DNA of 64,000 nt from Streblospio benedicti (lineage: Eukaryota; Annelida; Polychaeta; Spionida; Spionidae), in the NCBI GenBank assembly GCA_019095985.1, contig CM032665.1:33358995-33422994 (forward strand). The letters are read 5' to 3'. Numbering within the stretch: position 1 is the first letter of the stretch; each line of letters starts with the position of its first letter. Both the position numbers and the translations under genes were made by a program. The notes under the pieces are model-generated. The model did no database searches. It had not been told where the DNA came from and saw only the letters and a list, made by a program, of their open reading frames with translations. This document shows, piece after piece, positions 11,479 to 22,425 of the stretch.

Positions 11479-13233
11479 CTGTAGGGGATGTGAGGGCAGG
11501 AGTTAGGTATTTTATTTGAATGATAGAATTTTTTTTATCAATGTAGCCTACTACCTTGATATGTTTTGGTACTATGTTTTTTTTTTCATTTTGCTATAGT
11601 TTTCAAAGTGTGATAAAATTTTCAAAATGTTTTAAGATTTATGAAACAGAGTACCAAAGATGAGACAGTATGCTATGTACAAAATTCGTGAAGTTAAGAT
11701 CAACAGTGAATACTAATTGTTTTCATAACTCTTCAAATGGCGACCAGTCATATTGCAATTTTAAACAAAAACGGTAGCTCACATCGGTATAGTAGCAAAA
11801 CCAATATAGCTCATCATATCTAAATCAGCACATGCAAACCTACAGAAATCCTCCCACACATTCCACATGCAGATCCAGGTTTCTTGAGGAAGGGGGAGAG
11901 GTCCAATCGTCATCGATAGCAAGCATGCCAAAAACGCCATGATGAAAATAAGGTATTTTGGTTGTGGAAAAAGGGGGAGAGCGTCCCCTAGATCTGCCTA
12001 CTATAAACTGCCGAGTCACTCACCCGTACGCCTTGTTTCCGTTGAGCGGGCTGACGTTCATGAGCAGGATGACGAGGAAGTAGAAGCTGTCGTTGAGGAG
12101 CTTGATGGCGTCGGAGAAGGCGAGGGCGATGAGGTAGGTGTTGGTGGACGTGCGCATCTTGCGCTGGCCCAGCACGATGATGGACAGCAGGTTGCCGAGC
12201 AGGCCGAACAGGCAGATGATCGGGTAGCAGATCAGGCCCGTCACGTACTGGGGGTATTGAGAGAGATGGTGGTGGGCATTAGTGGGTGATATGTGATTTA
12301 GGGGGCGGGCAGAAAGGGTGGGGTTAGGGGTTACTTCAGGGGTCTGTGGGAGCCATTTAAGGTCCAAAATCATACCCATTACTGAAACCGGTGAAACGTT
12401 GAACATGATGCCCCAAATGATCGGGTAGCAGATGAGCAGTAAGAGATGATGGTAGAGATTATTACTGGGTGCTGACATCAACTGTTGGGTTTTTTGATTG
12501 ACTTTAGTAGTTCGTGGGGTGTGTGTGTAGTAAGTAAGGGGTAAAATATTCCCAGGTCCCTACTTTTCTGGTGTTATTTCCCACATCCCATAAATTATCA
12601 GGCGTTTCTCACACATCACACTAATTTGAAATCCCAAACCCTACTACTGGGCAAAAGAGGTAGTGGAGATTAGTGGGTGCCGTGAGCTCTCGGGGGCGGG
12701 CGGGGAGGGGGGGGGGTACCTCAGTGGGAATGGGTCGGAGGCATCCACTACAGGTCCAAGATAACACCCATTACTGAAGCCAGTGAAATGTTGAACATGA
12801 TGCCCTAGATGATCGGGTAGCAGATGAGCAGCAAAAGATGGCGGTAGAGATTATTACTGTACTGTATCCTGTACTTTGTCATGTACGTTGAAACCTCTCT
12901 ATTCAGAGCACCACTGGGACTTGCCTCAAGTGATCTTAATACTCAGGTACTCTCTGTATGGAGGCTCATGTTAGCGCATTCATTAAGGGTTGTGACTGCA
13001 AAATATTATCCCCTTATGGAGGTGGTCTCTGTATAGAGGTGGTCCTAATGGGAGGTTCTACTGTGCGTGTACCTGGCAGTTGAGGTAGAGCTGTTTGTAC
13101 TGGTCCTCCTCCGGGAACGTGGTCTGTAGGCTCAGCCCCGAGATGTTGGTGTCGTTTCCTGACACTGACCAGTTGCCCGCCGCCATGCCGCCCCCGGCAC
13201 ACATGATAAGCCCGTTGTCGTAGTGACCATTAT
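10656..13233 (-). CDS. Rhodopsin-class peptide-type GPCR, 5' end missing
   Basis: This is a seven-helix G-protein-coupled receptor of the plasma membrane, probably for a neuropeptide. Exons 13073-13233, 12024-12247 and 10656-11478 join in phase into about 401 residues. The order is: an extracellular segment with NWS, NDT and NIS glycosylation sites (1-53), TM1 with GN (about 57-80), TM2 with LAFSD (88-112), TM3 (about 132-157) ending ERY, TM4 (177-195), TM5 (230-254), TM6 (272-294) with CTP in place of CWxP, TM7 (312-334) with NSAVNFLLY in place of NPxxY, and a tail ending VTML. The NSxxNFxxYC form and ERY match what I know of FMRFamide-receptor-like and GPR139/142-like groups, so I place it near them; the ligand is unknown. 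The cysteines that normally join TM3 and ECL2 are absent. Its GC-rich exons stand out from AT-rich introns. The start codon exon was not found above 13233. Confidence 0.9.
11866..12003. mobile_element. MITE with CAGATCCAGG ends, copy 2, in receptor intron
   Basis: The left end reads CATGCAGATCCAGG and the right end CTAGATCTGCCTA, with 'aggaagggggagaggt' and 'aaaaagggggagagcg' inside. It lies in the 545-base intron (11479-12023), about 20 bases downstream of the splice donor at 12022-12023. Confidence 0.7.
12024..12247 (-). CDS. Receptor exon: TM1, TM2 and part of ECL1
   Basis: The acceptor is ATACCCCCAG (12248 and above) and the donor is GTGAGTGA (12023 and below). The exon starts in phase 0 with TAC (Tyr) and ends with two bases of a Gly codon. 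It encodes YVTGLICYPII, then the GLLGN core of TM1, the QRKMRTSTNTYL loop, TM2 and the start of ECL1 with an NVS site. Confidence 0.93.
12258..12470 (-). pseudogene. Decayed intronic copy of the TM1 exon, copy 1
   Basis: On the minus strand it reads LLICYPII-W-GIMFNVSP, aligning with LICYPIICLFGLLGNLLS of the real exon just downstream; 16-18 bases around CTGCTACCCGATCAT are identical (12416-12433 against 12215-12232). The Asn of TM1 is retained, but the Gly before it and the QRK loop are not. There is no in-phase acceptor. The unit also carries the real exon's acceptor-side intron ('tggtgggcattagtgggtg'). It is a remnant rather than a usable alternative exon. Confidence 0.6.
12650..12868 (-). 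pseudogene. Decayed intronic copy of the TM1 exon, copy 2
   Basis: This is a tandem copy of the 12258-12470 unit, about 390 bases further upstream in the gene. It shares the intronic lead ('gattagtgggtg'), a G-rich patch (12696-12716) and the block from 'aggtccaa' to 'attattact'. Its LICYPII segment is followed directly by an in-frame stop (TAG), so it cannot serve as an exon in that frame. Confidence 0.6.
12887..13063 (+). mobile_element. Pogo-type MITE, copy 3, abutting a splice donor
   Basis: The left end is GTTGAAACCTCTCT and the right end GGAGGTTCTACTG, with internal 'gaggtggtctctgtatagag'. The right end lies eight bases from the first base of the receptor intron (13072, read on the minus strand), leaving only GTACACGC between donor and element. 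Confidence 0.75.
13073..13233 (-). CDS. Receptor exon: extracellular N-terminal segment
   Basis: The acceptor is GTGTTTTCAG (13234 and above) and the donor is CAG followed by GTACACGC (13072 and below). The exon begins with the last two bases of a split codon and encodes 53 residues, from NGHYDNG to LYLNCQ, with three N-glycosylation sites and two cysteines. The upstream exon must end in phase 1; I could not identify it. Confidence 0.85.
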
Positions 13234-13286
13234 CTGAAAACACAATGACCGCGTGTCTGTAGATAGATTCGTTTGATTTGTTTTTA

Positions 13287-13691
13287 TAAAGATTGATTGG
13301 TTGATCAATTTTGTAAAAATCAATTTTTAAAACCATGTCTGAATGTTTTTGGACTACTTCTGAGTCCATGTTCTGAGACTCGCTTGTGTCACTAGGTGGC
13401 AGCAAATGACATTGAAAACATGAACAGAGATGAAGGAGCTTACCAGTTAACCAACGCCCACGGATTAGTTTTCTGTGCAACGCTTATGACAACCTTCTGA
13501 GACATAGGGCAGCCCAAGGCCACAGCGCACACCCACGACCCCCTACTACAACAAACACTGACGATTTCCTTCAATGTCACCTGCTGCCTCCTAGTGACAG
13601 AACTCTAGAAGGAAGTCTCAAAAGATGGAAGTCCGAATATATCCAGACGTGGTAAAAATGGATTTTGACCAAATTAATCAATCAATCTTTA
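13287..13691. mobile_element. Foldback MITE with arms of about 135 bases
   Basis: The left arm (13287 to about 13420) begins TAAAGATTGATTG. It aligns along its length with the reverse complement of the right arm (about 13555 to 13691), at roughly three-quarters identity by eye. It lies in the receptor's upstream intron, about 50 bases before the acceptor at 13234. It has no coding capacity. Confidence 0.7.
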
Positions 13692-14699
13692 CAATGTTGG
13701 TACATGTTGGTTAATTATGACTTTCACCCCATGGATGCAAAAGAGTCAGCCTGACAAGTGTTGGATTTATAGTAGATGATAGATGATTGTTATGAAAATC
13801 ATATGCATTATTCGTGTAGATTAGAACAAAATGTCGATGAGTTGTATGTTTATGGGGCTTGTCACAATATGAATTCAATATTTTCAAGCTCGTATGTCAG
13901 TTTGTCTGTGTGTGCAGTAACATTAGTGTAATGTGTAAAGAGGAAAGTCTATGTCAAGTTGCTAATGAATACATCTTTAAATATATTAGTAGTGCACAGA
14001 AAGTCATTATAATTAGACTATATACTTAAGCAAGAACTTAACAGGAATGCACCTTACACATTTAATCTTAAGTAAGAACTTAACAAGCTCACATACTTAT
14101 GGGGTAGAATGACGTACGTCCATGACATGTCATATAATATTCTAGTTGATAATTGCTTGATCAATTAGAATTCATAGACGTACATTTATCACAAAGCACT
14201 GTGTAACATCGCTAATTAGGTACGCGTACGTGTATGGAGTAATCGTTTGTCTATGGTATCAGTATATCTCGATTGTGAAGTCTCTCCTTTATTTCAGCGT
14301 CAATTTTCGTAAGTTTTTAAGCATGATAAGATTGGCAAGGTTGGATAAGATTACCTGCTATGATCTATATCTGATTAAACACTCAATCATTGTCCACATA
14401 TTTTGACATCCGAGCATGAATAAAAACGCTCAAAAGTAATAACACCGTTTCCTTAAACCTGACCCCAAACAAGTTTAGACTTCAAAACTGTTCCCAACAG
14501 TTCTTTTCTGTGTGATTTACATCAACAAAGCAATTTTGAGTGTTTGCTCTATCAGGGTGGAAGTTCTCTTGATGTGTGTAAGGTGTTATAAGCTCTGCTT
14601 GGCATCATTAGAACCAATGACATGCCCACATGTCACATTTTCACTGAAGCAAAGATCAAAGCATTTTGATGAGTACTTGGCTCACTGGTGTTACGGGGA
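13692..14699. other. Upstream flank or intron of the receptor, nothing recognised
   Basis: If the receptor's first exon is in this window it should lie here or above. I see no GC-rich coding block with a start codon and a phase-1 donor. Confidence 0.4.
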
Positions 14700-15480
14700 C
14701 GAGACCCTTATTTTACGGTTTTCCTGAATTTTGATTCATTTTTATTACTTTAATTTTTACAACTTACATCTTGTTATGTCGGTAATAATATTACCTAATA
14801 ATATAACCTAGTTTGAAACATAAAGATCAATCAAAAATCTTGTTATGAAGCAATTAGTGAAATGCTTACAGCGTTGCCTTTGTGCTATGTTACTGAGAGT
14901 AAATCATCAGAATGATCGAAAACGCTAACCAATAGCAAATCCACATAAATATCTAAAAACCTTGCTTTACATTTTAATGTGTTCACTTCTTCATTTCACA
15001 TGCATTTTAAGTTTGAAAACTATCGATATTTGGAAAATTTAAATTCTTGTCAATCAATTCAAAAGGTTTGAAAATTCATGAACAAAATAAAATGAAATAA
15101 AAATCTCTGATAAGTTTTTTTTTCTCAGAAGACATATCGTCAAGCCTATCCCAAGTTGCGAAGACTCAAATTTACAGTGAAATAGAAATTTGGTACAAGA
15201 TCCAAGATGTGTTCACTTCTTCATTTCACATGCATTTTAAGTTTGAAAACTACCGATTTTTGGAAAATTTAAATTCTTGTCCATCAATTCAAAAGGTTTG
15301 AAAATTCATGAACAAAATAAAATGAAATAAAAATCCCTGATAAGTTTTTTTTTCTCAGAAGACATATCGTCAAGCATATCCCAAGTTGCAAAGATTCAAA
15401 TTTACAGTGAAATAGAAATTTGGTACCAAACATTCATTAACTACACAAATTTAATTTGAGATATTGGCCTTCAAACCCGT
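14700..15480 (+). repeat. Unclassified interspersed repeat, copy 2, with a 230-bp tandem duplication
   Basis: A block from TGTGTTCACTTCTTC is repeated at an exact period of 230 bases (14978-15207 and 15208-15425) with few differences. Blocks before, inside and after it match 6560-7080 in the same order, so a dispersed repeat was later partly duplicated. Confidence 0.75.
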
Positions 15481-17887
15481 ATTAAACTTCACTATATTCT
15501 ACTAGTTGGTCCATTAAATGTATCGTGTTACAAAACGTACTGCTGATAAAAGGTTCATCTAAAAATTATTTTGTTCTCTATTATTTATAGTCTGATTAAA
15601 ATTTCATTATTCATCCCATATAATCCCCATGAGCCTGCAAAGAAGGAGTCTCTAATTGCCCCTACGGGTTGGTGTATTTATAAAAATCGTTATGTTCAAA
15701 AGTAAAAAAAAAAATCATCAAATGCAAACTCCGCCACAGCATGAGCAGATACAATAATTCCACATGATGCAATCCTCGTAGCTATGAAACCACTGCCCAA
15801 TATACAACATAGACGAGTGAGGAGGCTGCTGGCTAATGTTATGTTTTATTCTTCACAATAACTCTTCCCAGTCTGAGACAAAAGGTGTGATTTATCAAGA
15901 ATATTGGGCGATATTAGGGGATAGCCGTCTGACAAATGTAGCTCTCCACCGTGATTACAGCCATTGCTGTAGCGGGGACGTCCAATAACTTGCTTACAAA
16001 TTACTACCACTGCCGATTGTTTCTCTAAAGCTGGGAATTCTGCTGGTTCTGAGTAGGTCATTTTTGGTCTACGGGTAATTAATCATTCTGTTTGATTCTG
16101 TGTCTGATTAATGAGGCTAACATTGGAGTTGATGATTACCAACCTCTTGGATGGTGTGTGCACGAAGAGAAACGTGGAACAGTGGCAGTAATGGAGAGAA
16201 TGGGCCGGTAGTGAGGAGAAACAAAGATAAAAGTAACCGTCAGTGGTACATGTACATGCACATATAAAAATATGATAGTATAGCCTTAACGATCAGAAAA
16301 GAGCCCCGGCAGGGCTAACCTTGAAGGCCTCCAAGGATGTGTGTTCAGCATTCATCATCATTTTCTGAATTGTTATAGCCATTGTGAACCTATACAATCA
16401 TTTTGTATAGAAACTCATATCACAGATATAGCATTTAAACATACTGCTATCGACTACATAAATAAGTACCTAAATGATGATTATATTACCTGTGAACTTA
16501 TGGTAGGTAGGTGAATAATTGGTGCAGTTATACATATTATGATAAATCAGACCCAATAGAATAATTGACCATCAATTAGCATTCATGTTTTTCCGAGTTA
16601 AAGTATGTCACATTGAGATAGATATATAAAGCTAAAATTTATGAGTAGCCTGAAAGTGTTGTGATTTGAATGTTGATGCATTCACAATCTAATCATGGAA
16701 TGTGTAAATCTACTATTCACATCAATGTTGATGAATAGTGTATCATTGATAAATTCACGGTTCAAATTCTCTGTGTCTGGGATGGGAATGTATCAAAACA
16801 ATCAATATGGGTTTCTGTCAGAAATAGTCACGCATTATATACGGGTATCTAGTGTGGGATTTTGCCTAAGTATAATCAGATTATTTCAATACTATGGTGT
16901 ACAATATACAGGGAAAACTTGACAGATAAAGATAACAATAATGGAGTAAATATGGACACATTGTATATTAAGAATAAGCTGGTTTTTATTTATCTAAAAA
17001 GAATACATATTAATACTTGTCACTTTGTGACATAGTATTATTACTTGATTTGATAATGGCATTATGTAAAGTAGAATTTTTAAACGATAATCCATCAAGA
17101 CTCTCACTCAAATAACCTTGGTTAAATAATAACACTGAAAAATTAAAATGTGAATTAATTTGTTTGTGTGACTGCTGTTTTCTCCAGTTTTATTTTATAG
17201 CCAATATTTGGTTGTATAGCATTTAAGATTCTTAAAATAAGTGTTCTTTAATTGTCACTTAAAAATACATAGGCACAATATCACATCTGTAAAATTAGTG
17301 CTATGTAATTGCCTTTTCTCCAAAATTTTGTAAGCATCCACAATATCTGAAATTTACATAGTTTTGAGCTATCACTAATAATGGCAAATCTACAGGCTGT
17401 CCAGAAATTATCCAAGCAGCATATGGTAGATAAAGTCAAAAAGGAAAACTATCTAAATACTATGTAAAACAAATGAATAATCCAAACTTGAGAGCTACCA
17501 AATTCACGTGTAGCCTGTGTTGCCGTTCACACACAAGGAGATTGCAGCTAACCGGTTAAAACCGGAAATGACCAATGTATTACTAACATATATTGAAATA
17601 AAGTTACGTGCGAAATTAGATTAAAACTAGGTCGCATGCGACCAACAACAAAACCAAACTACATAAGTAAATTACAAAAAGAATGTTTTAAATTTGATAA
17701 AAACTGATATATATGGAAATAATGAAAATAATTTCAAAATTTCAAATTTAATTTTCTATATTTTGTTGAAGTGTCACTATTATTTTTTCTTCCAACCTAA
17801 TGAAATTCAGAGCAATTTGGATTAATATTTTTTATTATGAATTTCAGAGTAATCTAATTCTATATACATGTATACATGTATATACAC
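15481..17887. other. Non-coding stretch, nothing recognised
   Basis: AT-rich with short homopolymers. There is no exon with credible splice sites and no repeat family shared with the rest of the window. Confidence 0.45.
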
Positions 17888-17919
17888 GTGTGTGTGTGTG
17901 CGCGCGCACACACACACAC
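17888..17919. repeat. Perfect 32-base palindrome, (GT)n-(GC)n-(AC)n
   Basis: An alternating purine-pyrimidine palindrome centred between 17903 and 17904, preceded by TATACATGTATACATGTATA. It can form a cruciform, and its composition suits left-handed Z-DNA. Confidence 0.85.
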
Positions 17920-18028
17920 ACGAGCGTGCTTATTGTATACTTATTCAAATTTGTATTTGAATATCCAGCTTAAAAAAGATTCGTTAATTTAAAAATTCGA
18001 AAGCTATAACTGACCATGATCCAAATTT

Positions 18029-19799
18029 AATGGTGTTTTTTAAAACATAGGTTTATTTGCAACATCATGACTTTTAGCCTTTCACCTAACCCTTAGCTTT
18101 CACCTTAACCCTTAACCTCTACTAATAGACTAGAACCGCCGTCTCGCCTCACAACCACGTGATTACTAACAGATGTGCAATCTAAGCTTCTCCATTTTAA
18201 GCCTTGTTTCAGTAGTATACACACGTTTATTTTTTTCTGTGTTTTCTAAATGAATATTCTCTTTTCAATTATTCACTTGGATGTTGTAAGCTTATGCTAG
18301 AGATAGTGCCTGTTTATATGGATTATGCGATTAGTGACTCATTCGATTGGTGAATCATTGATGGACAGTTAATGTGTTTAAGGGGGAAGCATACAACTTT
18401 AAAAACATTTAATTAATTCACACTGTTCATGTGGATTTGTATCACTCTCGAGGGGTCATCCTTGACTCTGATCTTACATCATTATGTGCTTTGTATTGTG
18501 ACCCCATATTTGTGTGTGTAACAACAGATGAGTTACACTACTGCTCATAGGCTACAGTTGATTTGCTTTCAAGATTATTTGATTTGGTGACTCGCTTGGA
18601 CATAATGGAGGTTACTTTGAACATTATCAATATAAAGGTTACATGGACTGGCTTGTTAATGCTCTATATGGTTATGTTATACAACAATAATGAATATCGT
18701 TGAACATTTTTAACTTCATAGTAAGTTTTCCTGCTCTAGGCCATTTGTTGGGGAAACTGTGGATTTTGGATAACAAATCTGTTATTCCCCAACAAATTTT
18801 TATACTTTGTTTTACATTTAGCCCCAACAGCCCAACCAGCATGTTGCATGTTTTAGCTAGTCTAACCTTTCTTCCCTAACATTTGTCTCTTATATCAATT
18901 ATCTATATATTTATGTACGTATCACTGGTTACCTACATTAAGTTATTTTTAGTCATAAATATATTATTAATGTCTTAATTTTATAAATGTTAAATTATAT
19001 TATTAATTTCAATTATGTCAACATTTACATATACCCTTCTTGGTTATTCATATCAATAAATATTCAATTGTTACTTGTCTTTCACTTTCTACCCTTTCTT
19101 CTGAAAGTCATGATAAAGTAAATAAAATGGTGTTTTTTTAAAACATAGGTTTATTTGCAACATCATGACTTTTAGCCTTTCACCTAACCCTTAGCTTTCA
19201 CCTTAACCCTTAACCTCTACTAATAGACTAAAACCGCCGTCTCGCCTCACAACCACGTGATTACTAACAGATGTGCAATCTAAGCTTCTCCATTTTAAGC
19301 CTTGTTTCAGTAGTATACACACGTTTATTTTTTCTGCCACCACCACCCCACCACCGCCTCATTATCTTGGATTTGTCTCGGACTTGGTTGTTTGTCATTG
19401 TTTCGTTGTTTTTCTTTTAGGATGACTACTCGGGGCAGGGGGATAACAAATCTGTTATTCCCCAACGAATTTTTATACTTTGTTTTACATTTAGCCCCAA
19501 CAGCCCAACCAGCATGTTGCACGTTTTAGCTAGTCTAACCTTTCTTCCCTAACATTTGTCTCTTATATCAATTATCTATATATTCATGTACGTATCACTG
19601 GTTACCTACATTAAGTTATTTTTAGTCATAAATATATTATTAATGTCTTAATTTTATAAATGTTAAATTATATTATTAATTTCAATTATGTCAACATTTA
19701 CATATACCCTTCTTGGTTATTCATATCAATAAATATTCAATTGTTACTTGTCTTTCACTTTCTACCCTTTCTTCTGAAAGTCATGATAAAGTAAATAAA
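18029..19799 (+). repeat. Two-part tandem duplication (A-spacer-B, A-spacer-B)
   Basis: Block A (18029-18239) recurs at 19126-19336. Block B (18768-19126) recurs at 19441-19799 at a constant offset of 673, with about two differences. B of unit 1 runs straight into A of unit 2. The spacers differ: about 530 bases in unit 1 and about 104 in unit 2, unrelated by eye. B ends GTAAATAAA. At its start, B carries a stem ATAACA-AATC-TGTTAT. A contains near-telomeric phrases (CACCTTAACCCTTAACC). It reads as a head-to-tail dimer of an unknown non-coding element. Confidence 0.8.
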
Positions 19800-19915
19800 C
19801 TATCGTGTGTTTTCGTTAGAAGTAATGGATACAGATCGCAAAGCGGTTATCAAATCAATTAGGTCTTCTTGACATGTTGGTACATTGTATGACTTATTGA
19901 TACTGAAGATGGACT

Positions 19916-20118
19916 GCACGTGCGTCTGACGACTTGGTAACGGTCAGGTGTAAAGGCTGACAAGGGGTAGAGAGAGAAATAGAACTGCAAGCTAGATACT
20001 GCCAAGTATGAACATCGCTATAAATGTACTGGGGGTTGGCTTTATGGTCTAAGACGCCTGCTCATACACAAATGACTGGTTTGATGTGAACAGGATATCA
20101 TGAGTTTGATATATTGAA
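19916..20118 (+). mobile_element. tRNA-like SINE, family 2, copy 1
   Basis: It shares about 190 bases with 23989-24200, from GCACGTGYGTCTGACGACTT through 'agaaatagaactgcaag' to a tRNA-like end. Here that end has decayed (GGCTTTATGGTCTAAGACGC, then ATGAGTTTGATAT). Confidence 0.65.
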
Positions 20119-22359
20119 TATATAGATAAACCCGGGTGAGTTTGTAATATGAATTATTTCATCACGGCCACAAGAACGAATCCTGATGAAATAATTCATG
20201 TTGCACAACGAACCCGGTTTTGCATTTATCAATCTTTTCTAAACAATTACAACACTTTTTTTATAAAAGGTGACGAAGTAGTTCTGCTGAGTACAAGCAT
20301 GATAACCATGGTATCACCCCTCTTAGATGAGGGGTTATAACCCTCTCCAGGTTATCGGATACTTCTGGATCAAGATAACCAATGAAATTACATGAAAAAG
20401 AATGATAAATGTGCCCACCTGGGCAAGTGTAGTGTTATTCAATGTATGCAATATTGCTAAAGTATAGCAAGGTTGTAAACAAACACACAATACATGATGA
20501 TAAAAACGTATATAATATGAGAGATAATTAGGGCTACTGAAGAAAATTTGGTGAAGCCATCATTAGCACAATACTTGATTATGGCATCTTCACAATTAGA
20601 GCCTTTAGGAGCTCAAAAACTTTTAAATTAATTAAGTCGAAATTTAAGTAAGTTTTAAAAGACACAACTTGTATCAAGAGTCCACAAATAAAACTATACA
20701 ATATAAATACTGAGACCTATTACCCCTGAAGTCTTAAATCAGATACATAGCACAAGTAAAACTTGGTTCATACGTTAACTTTAGTATAAGGCTTGCCTCA
20801 GGTTGCTTGTTTCTTGCATGTCTTTTCTTTTTGCTTTCTGCAACAAATTCTTTTACTCAAGTTAAGCCAGCTGGAAATCAAAGAGCTCACATTGTCGAGT
20901 TTTACGGCACACGAAATAAAAGTTGGGAAAACAACATGTTTAAAGCATTCAAGAGATTGTAAACTCATTCAGCAAGGAAATGGTGGGGATTTGCCCTCAG
21001 TATCAAGAGACATAGCTTCTCATTTCTCAAAATTAATGAGAACCTTCAACCGGGTTGTAAAAGTGTGTGACGCAATTGAACTTGCGTCAGGCAAGTGGAT
21101 TTATGTTTACATAAAATATGCCACTTTATGTGTTTTGATGTTCGTCATAGCCATATTATCTTGTTCTATTACAATCAAGTCACTCGGGTTTTTCGCCAGG
21201 GCTCTGTTCTCATTTGTCATAAGATCCCCCTAAAACTGCACAATTTAATGTTTTCTTGTAAAGTAATAACGACTAATTATTGTGTTGATGCAAAGATGCC
21301 TGAAATCGAATAGAAAGCAGGATGTTTCAAGTCCGGTACATTCCTTTAACGATATGACTGAGCATTAGTTTCATACCCTAAAAAGCCTACTCAACTTTCA
21401 AACTTCCTATTCCTCATATGGATTATTGGACAAGTAGCAACAACATTAAAGCTTGTATTGTATTGAGCGCCGTCAGGGAGTTGGACAACTCGATTAGATT
21501 GCCGGAACACGGTCGTCTGCTGTTTGTGGGGTGATGTCGCCGCCGCACCAGATATGCGCATGCGTGTGGGTGAATAATACACGGATCACAAAGTAAGGGA
21601 GTGGTGAAGGGAAATGCAACATGCAAATAGACATCCACCGACGGATGTACCAAAATGTCACCCCAGGCTTTCGGGAACCATAGGGTGTGAGGTCGGGTAA
21701 AATTCGTGGGTTTCGTAATTATGAATTACATGTATGCTCGTAGGCTGCCAAACACCTCTTGAGAGTAGATTTTAGGGGTGAAAAAAGCTGTGGGTGCAGG
21801 GCTGCTGTGAATATAGTCATGTCACCTCTCGAATGTTCTTTCAAGTTTTAGAATAGCCGTTAAGAAAGCAAATGTAAATGTGTACGCATTTAAAAAAGTG
21901 ACTATCCCACCATGTGATTGGGCAGATTTGAGTGTCCCCGTGATGAAACTTGGGACTCACGAGAGCAATATATTACACTGGCGGTGCTATGAATGCAGTG
22001 CTCCTCTCGGTCTTTTTAATTTCAGATCGCAGCTGCAATCACACCAATAAAATGAGCTTTTTTCTCACGCTGCGGGGTCTAAAGATTTACAGTGTTTCAT
22101 TACGAAGTTAGTGACTGGAGTTTGTTTACACATTTAGGAGATTGTATCGGTTCTGTTGGGGTGAGAGTCTTCACAATATTACAGGCTAGCCTTGATATCT
22201 CGATTTACTGTGACCATATACAAGTCGCATTTTAGACTGCCCTTTCCCACATGTAATGAATGTTAACAGTGTGGCAAAAGAATTGTTATATATACAGATA
22301 TTAAGTTTTTTCTTCGTCTTTGTATTACTAGCACTCAATGATGAGTATATTTATAAGGA
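20119..22359. other. Non-coding stretch; short repeat shared with 28 kb
   Basis: A block of about 90 bases (20609-20697, 'taggagctcaaaaactttt...cacaaataaaa') matches 28149-28240. An open frame at 20793-21233 has no recognisable domain and begins without ATG. A more GC-rich patch at 21460-21700 holds no supported exon. Confidence 0.45.
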
Positions 22360-22425
22360 TTTAGGCTCCTGACCGATTTGGTCTGGGTTCGAATCTCGGC
22401 TGGCCTTGATGCTGGTTGTTGGGTG
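22360..22425 (+). repeat. tRNA-like fragment (SINE remnant)
   Basis: GGCTCCTGACCGATTTGGTC followed by GGGTTCGAATCTCGGC resembles the anticodon-to-T-arm half of a tRNA, with a good B box. The 5' half is not recognisable, so I read it as an old SINE head. Confidence 0.4.

Noticed and set aside
11052-11519. 155-codon Arg/His-rich frame antisense to the receptor
   Set aside because: Shadow of a GC-rich exon; the receptor strand has motifs and phase-matched splice sites, this one has none.
12300-12481. Open frame joining the fossil TM1 copy to the real exon without splicing
   Set aside because: The acceptor at 12248 and exact phase match with the upstream exon show that splicing joins 13073 to 12247; the readthrough frame is chance.
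20793-21233. 146-codon frame with two hydrophobic stretches
   Set aside because: It begins without ATG, shows no domain and has no clear splice sites; hydrophobicity follows from AT-rich codons.
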